Assembly (NCBI GenBank): GCA_021234155.1
Contig: JAJEKV010000018.1
Coordinates: 14,766,925 to 14,830,924 of the forward strand
Reading direction: 5' to 3'
DNA length: 64,000 nt
From: Isoetes taiwanensis
Taxonomy: Eukaryota; Streptophyta; Lycopodiopsida; Isoetales; Isoetaceae
Positions 11,161 through 19,739 of the stretch are shown piece after piece. The notes beneath the pieces are model-generated. The model was given only the letters and a program-made list of their open reading frames with translations. It searched no databases and had not been told where the DNA came from. The translations under genes and the position numbers were made by a program. Within the stretch, counting starts at the first letter, position 1, and the number at the start of each line of letters is the position of its first letter.

Positions 11161-11601
11161 TTATTGAATAAAGACAGAAGCACAGCTCTGTTGGAAAGTA
11201 TAATATATTAAAAAAAGGATCTTACAAAATTTGGCTTTACAATCCCGCTGTTGCAGAGTCAGAGCGGACAAGTGACAGAGAACAAATAAACCAGCTGCCC
11301 TTGCAGCAGCATGTAACATAAGCTCATGGACCTTGTCTAAGAGCTCACTTCCTGTCAATCTGACCCCAAGCATAGCCATTGAAGGCCCAGCATCCAGTCT
11401 GTTGTATGCCTTTAGGTTGGATTCGAAATCAGCAAAGAAGGTGGATTTACACATTTCCACCTTCAGACATTGGTCACGAGCCCTATTTAACATGTGCCGA
11501 ATGTCCTCCTCGCTCACCCTACAATAGCCGTAGTGATCTTTGAACATCCTTCCTACCATGTTGCTGGAATGAACTTGTTCGAATTGAGAATGAAACGCCA
11601 A
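11161..11601 (-). CDS. Unrecognised 146-codon ORF antisense to the transposase intron
   Basis: The translated protein has balanced, non-repetitive composition: MVGRMFKDHYGYCRVSEEDI, then RARDQCLKVEMC, then a helical part with LLDKVHELMLHAAARAAGL. That suggests real or former coding sequence for about residues 1-115. The last 30 residues look like read-through into non-coding DNA. It lies on the strand opposite the transposase and the same strand as the peptidase and FCP1-like genes, so it may be another gene of the transposon or an exon of one. I do not recognise the family. Confidence 0.35.
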   Translation of the reverse strand: MAFHSQFEQVHSSNMVGRMFKDHYGYCRVSEEDIRHMLNRARDQCLKVEMCKSTFFADFESNLKAYNRLDAGPSMAMLGVRLTGSELLDKVHELMLHAAARAAGLFVLCHLSALTLQQRDCKAKFCKILFLIYYTFQQSCASVFIQ

Positions 11602-11747
11602 AAATCAGACGCAGGAACAGGATTTAGGACCCAGATCCTTTTCTAATGATTAGAAGAGGAATGTAATTATTAGAGGGTGTACGAATTTCAGAAATATTTA
11701 TGAGAGCAGGCTAGGCAGATTTCTTATGTCAGACGAAATAGGATAAA

Positions 11748-12530
11748 AGTGATGTGATGGTGTGGTGTGGTGTCGTGATGGTGTGGTGGGTGTGGTGTGG
11801 TGGGTGTGGTGTGGTGTGGTGTGGTGTGGTGTGGGGTGCGTTATGTCCATGGTGTCATGTGGGTGTGTGCATGTTAATGTATGATATGTGTGGATTCAAT
11901 TTTATTTATTCTCCCCCCTCACCCCACCACACCCCATCATCTATCCCACCACCATAGACTACCACCACATCTTTGCGACCACCACATTACCACCACATGC
12001 ACCACATTGTCCATTACCACCACACTCCACCACACTCTACCGTATCCCACACCACACCCCTCCACCACACTCCACTATATCCCACACCACACCCTCCACC
12101 ACAATCCACCACCACCACACTCAACCATGTACCACACCACACCCCTCCACCACCACCACACTCCACCACACCACACCACACACACAATCCACAACACCAC
12201 ACCACACCACACCACCACCACTACACCCCCCACCACACCTCCACCACACCACACCACACTCCACCACACCACATCATACCACCACACCCACTACACACCA
12301 CCACCACCACCACACCCCACCACACTCTACCACCACCACCCCCCACCACCACACTTCACCACCACTCCACACTCCACCATTTGGTGTATGGTGTATGGTG
12401 TGTGGTGAATGGTGTGGTGTGTGGGGGTGTGATGTGGTGTGGTAATGTGTACACTAAGGTGGTGCTCGCTTAAGTGAATATGATGAGTGTGGGGCATGGT
12501 ATGGTGCATGGTTTGGTGTGGTATACACAT
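11748..12530. repeat. Minisatellite, GTGGTGTGG/CCACCACAC, with strand switches
   Basis: About 90 bp of GTGGTGTGG-type repeat (11748-11840) is followed, after an 80-bp spacer, by about 465 bp of CCACCACAC-type repeat (11920-12385). About 140 bp of GT-rich repeat then returns (12386-12530). The switches make the two outer blocks complementary to the inner one. The several long ORFs here are translated repeat (His/Pro/Thr or Val/Trp/Gly) and are not genes. Confidence 0.9.
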
Positions 12531-14759
12531 CCCAACAGTTTAGTGTTCATTTCATGCAGATGCTATTGTTCAAGAGGTTTTACGGACCAACATCCGTAAA
12601 TTAAGATTAGATCTTCGAGCTTTTGAGAAGCTAAAACCCCGTTTGTTGTGAAATTGAAGGACTTCAATAGTTCTTTGTTGCATTCAAAGACGTGAGGATG
12701 CAAATGCTAGTGGATGGACTCAATGGGATGAGAACCAAACATCCAAAGAATTGCACTTGCACCTGCGATGTTTGTAGATCACATGAACTTGGTCAATCAG
12801 GGGGCACACCAAAGATAAAATTGCAAGTACAGAAGCTTGTGGAGATCTATATTGTGTCCAAAGAGTGAATTAGATGAGTTTCACAAGAAGGCGTGTATCC
12901 TTGGAAATTGTGAGATGTGTGGAATCAAGAAGTTTGGACTGTCCCATGGAAGGAAGTGGCGATGAAAGGGAAAGTGAAATGGGAGTACATTGACTATGAA
13001 AAAGACAACGTCTCGAAGTTACGGTAGGAGACCCGACTCATTAGTACAATGAGACGTAACCCAAGGAGCTTCGGATAAACCGAAAGAGCGTCTAAAAAAT
13101 CTTTCCAATTGCATAATTTCAGTACCAATGGCGGGCAAAACAATTTAAGGAGCTTCTGGAGAATCTCCCAGCAGATGCATGTCTTTCGGTAGTGGATTTT
13201 GCAGAGAACTATACATTCAAGGAACAAGAGGAGGTGCAGTCGATGCGCTGGATCAATAACCATATTACCATTTTGGTTCAAATAACATATCAGTACGACT
13301 CAGTGGCAGATGAGATTATCAAGGAAACACATTACTATGTATCAGATGATAGGGAACACGATACTTTGTTCGTGCAACACTGCTTCATGAAGCACCACAA
13401 ATATCTGGAGCAGAAAGGAAGGGTGCCAAAGAGATATTATGTGTTTTCAGATGGTGCCGCATCTCAATTCAAGGCTTCTAGACCATTTTACTTTATGGCT
13501 AGGTACACAAACGACACTGATGTCTATATGATGTGGAATTTTTTTGGTTCTAACCACGGGAAAGGTGAACACGATGGCAAAGCTGCTGAGTTGAAGAGAT
13601 GTGGTTAAGACAACCGCAATTAAAATACAAAGAAAGATAAAATTGGGTAATGCTCATGAAGTGGTAGAAGTTGCCAAGAGATGTTTACTTGTGGAACATC
13701 CGAGTGGATGAACACATCCAAATCGATAGAGGAAGAATATAAAAAGGTTCTTTTGGGAAGTCAAGGTGGAGGATATAGATAGAAAGAAAGCATGGGGTGC
13801 GAGAAAGGATTTTGGACACTAGGCGGATCCATTGTGTACATGCATTCAATCCACGAATCTCCATTGCGGTTGCACACGAGGGAACTTTCATGCTTATCAC
13901 GACTCGCTTGGATGGCATGTGGGGCGGTTGTGTGAACAAGAACTATGTTGATGATTGGAAACTTCAAGCTATTGTACCATCCTCCGGTGTGCATCTTGAC
14001 ATTGAGGACCATAAATCCAGCCAGGTCCTTGTTCTCCTCAATCCCACGATGTTAGCGAGAGGCACTTAGAGTTGGTGATAATTTTGTTTGTCGTTGCTTC
14101 TGAAAGGGAATGATGAGGGTTCTGAATTTTGGATTACGATGTGCACAAAATTAAAATGGATAGTGGAGAAAGACTTCCAACTCAATGGAACATGGTACCT
14201 CACGGTGATAGTGTCATAGAAGGTATGTATTACAAGAAGAAGGGCGCAAGATCAACCGTCAGCTATGATCTTTGCGATAAAAAGACGCCTTTAGGCATAG
14301 TATTCACAACCACGATTTGTGCAATCGGACTTCATATGCCACCAACTAAACGTCAAAAACAGACCGTATATATAAAATTTGGATCCTTTAGATGAGGAGA
14401 AAATTTTTACGAGAATTTGCCCGGAAGTTCTTTCCGATGATGATGAAATGTAAAACAATTATGTAGTTTTAAACTCATGTGAAGTTTTGTGCTTCACCGT
14501 GAAAATGAGTTTGTCTTGATTTCTTTTGAAGATTTGAATTCTTCCAACACTTGATTCCTTTGTTTGTGAGATGAATTGAATATGAATTTTCATTCAAATG
14601 AATCGAGGTTACAATAACAATTATGTACAAAGAAAGATATACAGTGATTTAAAGTACGAGGTGACTCATGCACCTACATACTTCCCAATACATATGTTCC
14701 TCTCGGTTCAGCTTTTTGTTGCTTCTAATCTTAAAACTTCAAGCATGAACACTCTAACA

Positions 14760-15600
14760 TCAACTAGATCCCGGTCCGAAATGTCCACAACTGCTGCTTA
14801 ACCACACTTTGTCAATAACGAGTTTGGTTTGTGCTGCTTTACATTTGAGTTGACTTACTAGATCGGGCAACAATATATTCACTCCTTTCAAGTACCCCCT
14901 CACAAATTTGTGCATAAAAAGCGAACATACTGGCCAGGCCACATGAATGACCATCGGTTTGAAGAGGCGCTCGGAAATTTTCACAACATCTGAGGTTGTA
15001 AAGCTGAAATTATTGTGTCCAAGCAATTCCAGGAACCTGCAGTCAAAGTTTGTTGTCATTGCGCCACAACAGCAAAATGCAATGAGCAAGCACTAACCTC
15101 TCAATATATCTGCTTCTGCCATGCAAGCCCGAGCTATCAAAGTGATATATCCTTGGTTTATATCTGCAGGCGAGACGCCGTGGCTTACAATCGAAAAACA
15201 GGTCCGATGATGTCCATCACAAAGCGTGGCAAAAACATGTACCGGCACTTATCCGATTCACATGTTTCCTTATTGTTTTGTAACTATTTGTGTCCTTGGA
15301 CAATGTCGAGTGAAAAAGAGGGTCAAAGAAATGAAAGGGATGGCTCATTCCTTGGAGCATCAAGTAGTATTCCATGTATCTCCAAACATATGCATATGAT
15401 GGCACAATCCTGATGATCACAAATCAGATGAAAGTATCACCTTGAGAAGAGGAGGATCAATTGATCATTGAACCATTGCGTATCAGCTTCCAAAATTTTG
15501 ATGTCGGTGGAGCTAATCACGGCAGTTTGGTTCCCACTCAAAGACCACTTCCGGATGTGTATTTGGCTTTAGATAGACGGGGGCTCGAAGCTCTATCATC
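14760..15600 (-). pseudogene. Ulp1-like (C48) cysteine peptidase domain, decayed
   Basis: Read on the - strand, separate frames give the landmarks of a Ulp1/SENP-type peptidase in order. First comes SSTDIKILEADTQWFNDQLI, the usual start of the domain (about 15430-15520). YAYVWRYMEYYL and FFDPLFHSTL follow, then RYMFLPRFVMDIIGPVF (about 15190-15245). IYHFDSSGLHGRSRYIE carries the likely catalytic Asp (about 15110-15160). WPVCSLFMHKFVRGYL sits where the nucleophile Cys (usually DCGVF) is expected. The catalytic His segment (normally HW) is not visible, and stops and frameshifts occur between blocks. Ulp1 domains are known passengers of Mutator-like and CACTA transposons, where a SUMO-protease-like role is suspected. 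Here the domain lies inside the same TIR pair as the transposase. Confidence 0.55.
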
Positions 15601-16842
15601 TCTAGCGTTCTAAACACACACGAGAACATTTGCTCACAATCCATTCAAATATTTTAAATTGAAAAAGTACAACACATATCATAGAAATTTTTTTACTTAT
15701 ATTGACTTTCAAAGAGTTTTACAAGATTCATTTACGAAAATACTTGTCGAGCATTTTCATGCAGTTGCGCGACTCCTCAGAATCCCACATGTTCCACATT
15801 TGATGTTCCTTCACATAAGCTGGTACACTTTCTGCAGCCAGAAGTCCCTCCAGCCATGGTTTGAGTTGCTCCAAAAGAAAATTGGAATCCAACATGTCGG
15901 GAGCAAAACTATTTGGACATATCATTGTGTTCGGCTGGTTGGCAGAACCCTTATATCTGCTGTCATCTATCAACAATGTGTTTGTCACCTGGTATTTCCA
16001 AAATTTCTGGTACACTTTGGACAGATCCTTAAGGAAAATTGGCTTATTAACCACTTTAATTTTGTGTTGGTGCAGTCATCCTGATTCCAAATAAAAAGAA
16101 ATCTGCCCTTTATTCCTGCAGCAACTTTCTCATCAACAAGTCAACATTACTCTTAGCCATGCTGGACCACAATGCAATCTCAAATTTTGAAAAACACCAT
16201 TCTAAGAACTCCTGTAATCCAGGCCTGGAAACTGCTAGCTTTTGATGGTTCAATTTCTGGAGGGTCACTTCTGGCTCGGCCGATGCAAGGATCCTCTCTT
16301 TCAAGTCATAAAACTTGCCTAAAACCCCATTAAAATCCAGAACAAGGAGAATTTCAGTTAACCTCTTGGTTTTTCTTGGTTGAGGTTGTATTGGACTCGT
16401 TGAGCAGTCTGCATCTTGTCCAGGATCCGGGGTTTCTTTGTCAACTTCATCACCTGCATCCGCATTTGGCTCATGTTCAGCACCAAAACTTTTTTCTGGT
16501 GAAGGACCCCGTGCAGAATGCATCTCAAGGGAATTAATTTCCCCCCTAAAACAGATGCACTAGGAATCTCTTCGTGATGGCTTCCAGTTGCAGTAGCATT
16601 TATCTTTGTAACATAATTGAAATGAGGAAGACCACAAAAAAATACAAAAAAAAAAAAATCATGTATGTGGCATCGGTACTTACTTGATACGACTGCATTC
16701 AGTTCACTATCCAAATTTCATTTTGGAGTCTCCACGCCGTCAGCAGCTGGGATTGACTTAGGAGTATCAAATGGGGTGAATTCTAAGTACAACTGGGAGG
16801 TATCTTGCAGTCTCATAACTGATCGAGGCGTGGATAACTGTT

Positions 16843-16890
16843 GGATATCCTTGGTCTCAAATTTCTGATATCCTTGGTCTCAAATTTCTG
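16843..16890. repeat. 23-bp tandem duplication
   Basis: GATATCCTTGGTCTCAAATT plus TCT occurs twice in direct succession, within an exon-like part of the FCP1-like gene, which adds to the view that this copy is degenerate. Confidence 0.8.
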
Positions 16891-17743
16891 CAATTCTGCA
16901 AACACTAAGTCAGTAGACCTGTGAAAACATCAGTAAACATTAGTTAAGGCACTTACTTGTGTCTATTGGTTCTTGTGGTACCACTCGAACACCAAAAGCC
17001 AAAAGCCATGTCTCAGTCATAATGTGGGCACAACTGGGGCTGCAGCAGGTTCTAGAGTGTCTGCAAAACAAATTCAAAATCAATAGAGTCTTTAGACGAG
17101 GATTAGAGATGATAATATTTATCTCAAATGGTGTGATAGACATGGAATGTGATACTGGTGACTGCATTCTGCTATTACAACTGGCAACATTTTACCCTCC
17201 CATTTCAGACAACGTCCACAAAATGGAAAACCTTCATCACCCTCTTCTTCTGCCTCAGGAAGCATTGGAAGTGCAGGATCTAAAGGAGTGTCATGACCAC
17301 TACGCTCAGAAAAAATCTCAAATCTTTGCATTCGAGGTTGCAGCTCCAGCATTAAGTCTTCACATGCCTTTAGCTCAATTTCAGTTTCTGCTAGTTCCTT
17401 ATTTAATTGATTCAGCCTAGGCAACACTGTACCATTTAGCTCTTCATCCTTTAGTTCGCTTACAACCCGAACACCCTCTGCTGCTTTCGGATTTGCTGTC
17501 ATGATTGATTGCCATATGTGCAAATCAGCTCTAATTTCTGATGCTTTATGCTCCATCAACTCAATCTTTCTTTTGATATCATTTTTCCTATTCTCGGTTG
17601 CTTGCAATCGTTGCTTGCATCTATCAAACCTAACTGATGTTGCAGCCAACCATTCCTTCACAAGTCTGCCATAGTCTGCAAAACAAAACACTACGTACAT
17701 GTCAGCCTCCTAACATAGTAAGCCACATACTGATGGAAAACCA

Positions 17744-18236
17744 CAATCACACACCACACAACACAAGGTAGTCTCTACACACCACCACATACCACACAAC
17801 ATACGCTGCACAGTACACACCACACAACACGCTGTGGTGGTAGCAAGGTGTGTTGGGACATTGTGCAGGGTGGTGAAGTGTGGTGGTGGTGGTGGTGTGT
17901 GTGGTGGTGGTGGGGTGTGGTGGTGGTTGTGGTGGTGGGGTGTGTGGTGGTGGTGGAGTGTGGTGTGGGACATGGTGGAGTGTGGTGATGGGGTATGGTG
18001 GTGGGGTGTGGTGTGGTGGTGGTGGAGTGTGGTGGTGGTGGAGTGTGGTGTGGGACATGGTGGAGTCCAGTGGTGTGGTGGTGGTGGTGGTGGTGGAGTG
18101 TGGTGGTGGTGGAGGAGTGTGGTGGTGGTGGTGGAGTGTGGTGGAGGGGTGTGGTGTGGGACATGGTGGAGTGTGGCGGTGGGAGATGGTAGAGTGTAGT
18201 GGTGGGAGATGGTGGGGTGTGGTGTGGGACATGGTG
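17744..18236. repeat. Second GTGGTGTGG/CCACCACAC minisatellite, in intron 3 of the FCP1-like gene
   Basis: About 85 bp of CA-rich repeat (17744-17830: ACACCACACAACAC-like) is followed by about 400 bp of GTGGTGGTGTGG-type repeat. Relative to the - strand gene the main block reads CCACCACAC, the same sense orientation as the main block in the transposase intron. The intron runs 18380-17676. Confidence 0.9.
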
Positions 18237-19265
18237 GATGCCAACAACTCACCACTCACCAGACCACACATACCTCATCTATCATTCTGGCATCCATTGC
18301 ACGAAATGCCCCACAGATGGCATCATAGAGACATAACATGACAATACAGCCAACATGATACAAAATGGTAGTAGACATACCTGATTCTTGAAGTGGATTT
18401 GATGTTACCTTTTCTGTGTTGATAGAAACAATCTAGGTCAAGCTTAAGATTTTTTTCTGTTGTAACACAACTAATAATTGAACATACCTGCAATGGCATG
18501 TTTTGGTCTCAGAACATTGCTCTGCTTTTCTGTTTTGATTGTGAGTTCAGATTGAATGTGTGGTCTAGAGGAACCTGATTTGGTTTTTTCCCTATCATCT
18601 TCATCATCCCTGTCACTTTTACTATTTTCCTCCTCGTCAGGTTGGATTTGCCTATGCTTTCTCTTGGGTCTAGAAGAACTGGCCTCTGCTTTCTCATCGG
18701 GAGTTTTATAATAATCCGAGAAGCTCTTCCAATTAACAGCCTCCCCCTTTATATGCAGATAATAAGCCACTGCCCAGGTTCCAGGAGCCATTCCACCCCA
18801 TGTATGTGGCTTCCCTGTAATTCTTTTGTAAATTTGTATGAACTCTTTGTATTGTTCATTGCTCAGATTCTTCAACCTGTACAAGAAAACATATGCCTTA
18901 ATTTTTCATTTGAACAAAACATTTGGGGGAAAATACCTGTAGCCAGATTTATTTGGAACTCTGTCACCCCAAAGCTTCTTTAGATCTTCATGGGGCACAA
19001 TCTCTTGTTTGAGGAGAGATTTCATCGTGTAACCAGTGGCGTTCAATTCTGATTCCATTAGGGTTCAATCGGCAAGAAGCGGCAAAAAAACAGAAGAAGA
19101 GGTGATTATTTCTTAATTCAAAAAGGTGGACAATGATGTGGCATAAAATTCAAAATAACCGACGCTCATTAATTCGCACTCCCGCAGTCTCCGCTTCAGT
19201 ATGCACCACCCGATTCTACCACAAAGGTGGTGCCAAAATGTGGCGTCAAAATGCGCGTTTTTGAT

Positions 19266-19287
19266 ACACCACAGCGTGCTTTTACCC
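19266..19287 (-). repeat. Right terminal inverted repeat
   Basis: Reverse complement of 9888-9909 with two mismatches. The subterminal TACCACAAAGGTGGTG at 19217-19232 is the inverted partner of 9956-9972. Confidence 0.75.
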
Positions 19288-19314
19288 TTACCATTTATAT
19301 CATAAAAAAAAGCG

Positions 19315-19690
19315 ATATGGAAGAATTAGAAGAAGATTGTGAAGAGCTGATAGTAAGCTGAAGAAAGCAATTGAACATGTCAGAAACAATGTGTTGTCTA
19401 CTACTATGGATAGAAATACAAACTATGAACTGGAAAAAGTCAGATCACATGCATGTGACTTGGAAAAGAGGGTCAAGGAAACGGAAGAGCAGATTAACAA
19501 TTAAAGCAAGGAGAATGATAAATTGAAATGGGATGGAGAGGCTGTCAACATACAAATTCTAGAGCTGGAACATAATATTGCAATCCTAGAAGCTGATAAT
19601 TATAAGCAGAAAGGAGAGATTGAACATTTGTTACAGTTGAGGCTAGAAAGTTTCATCTTGATGCTGTGCAAAAGAAGGCCAGTTTATAGC
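19315..19690 (+). pseudogene. Coiled-coil protein fragment
   Basis: Two adjacent frames give a heptad-like, Leu/Glu/Lys-rich sequence: ELEKVRSHACDLEKRVKETE, a stop at about 19502, then NDKLKWDGEAVNIQILELEH and IAILEADNYKQKGEIEHLL. The composition is that of a long coiled coil as in kinesin-, myosin- or golgin-like proteins, but no head domain is present to identify it. It lies just outside the right TIR of the large transposon. Confidence 0.4.
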
Positions 19691-19739
19691 TATCTGCATT
19701 ACAAAAGAAGTTTGGCTTTCTAATGCATCCAACGAGGAC

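Larger units (their letters stand above)
10902..12559 (+). other. Predicted 1.66-kb intron of the transposase gene
   Basis: A donor CAG|GTTAGT at 10901/10902 and an acceptor ATGCAG|A at 12559/12560 join the EESQ and LLFKRF coding blocks without changing the reading frame. The intron holds the first CCACCACAC minisatellite and an antisense ORF. Confidence 0.55.
10160..14453 (+). pseudogene. DDE-type transposase (two coding blocks, one intron, decayed)
   Basis: Block 1 (10160-10901) starts MDVNEV and has a very basic coiled region (RRKRRRTKEQEMLKKRRQRK). A frame change follows, then a helical segment with LRKVLGVHPRNLQKAKK and FWIENTRVSPNTKDV, ending EESQ at a GTTAGT donor. Block 2 begins after ATGCAG at 12560 in phase (LLFKRFYGP) and holds Cys clusters CTCTCDVC and CILGNCEMCG. 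The catalytic-looking core has VDFAENYTFKEQEEVQS, then FSDGAASQFKASRPFYFMAR, then MWNFFGSNHGKGEHDG. I infer the D of DFAEN, the D of SDG and an acidic residue of GEHDG as the DDE triad. The C-terminus ends LDPLDEEKIF...DDDEM at 14453. An in-frame stop at about 10731 and at least five frameshifts make this copy non-functional. The family is widespread in eukaryotic genomes as hypothetical proteins; no superfamily name is claimed. Confidence 0.75.
15728..19058 (-). pseudogene. RING-like/FCP1-like phosphatase gene (multi-exon, probably decayed)
   Basis: Exons on the - strand, with phases I checked: 19058-18937 (starts MESELNATGYTMKSLL), 18876-18488, 18413-18381 and 17675 to about 17130. All have GT-AG borders and consistent phases. 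Exon 2 has PHTWGGMAPGTWAVAYY and an acidic/basic linker. Exon 4 is coiled coil, then FCGRCLKW...ECSHQYHIPC, the first half of a RING-like zinc site. A further block at 17060-16957 adds CC...C. After a possible stop near 16728 come 16523-16110, with the FCP1/NIF motif I LLVLDFNGVLGKF and motif II ALWSSM, and 16054-15728, with KPIFLKDLSKVY and NTLLIDDSRYKG. Two frame changes between 16115 and 16055 split the phosphatase domain. Plant FCP1-like proteins have the same LxLDxNG signature; the RING-like fusion is unusual. The function in the transposon is unknown. Confidence 0.6.
9888..19287. mobile_element. 9.4-kb DNA transposon with 22-bp TIRs and several genes
   Basis: The left end at 9888 reads GG(A)TAAAAGCACGCT(A)TGGTGT. 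The right end, read from 19287 on the - strand, is GG(G)TAAAAGCACGCT(G)TGGTGT. That is 20 of 22 positions identical, in inverted orientation. A second inverted match, CACCAC-TTTGTGGTA, lies 50-70 bp inside each end. Between them are a + strand DDE-type transposase gene with one intron, a - strand Ulp1-like peptidase remnant, a - strand RING/FCP1-like gene, and two minisatellites. The target duplication is unclear: the flanking 8-mers are TTACTTAT and TTACCATT, agreeing at 5 of 8 positions, and another reading shares only TTA. Frameshifts and stops in the coding parts show this copy is inactive. The transposase belongs to a family I recognise from animals and plants but cannot assign to a named superfamily. 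Confidence 0.75.

Noticed and set aside
11881-12530. Long overlapping ORFs rich in His, Thr, Pro (+) or Val, Trp, Gly (-)
   Set aside because: They are translations of the CCACCACAC minisatellite, open in several frames at once, with no non-repeat part.
17710-18341. Long ORFs on both strands
   Set aside because: Same reason: translated minisatellite inside an intron.
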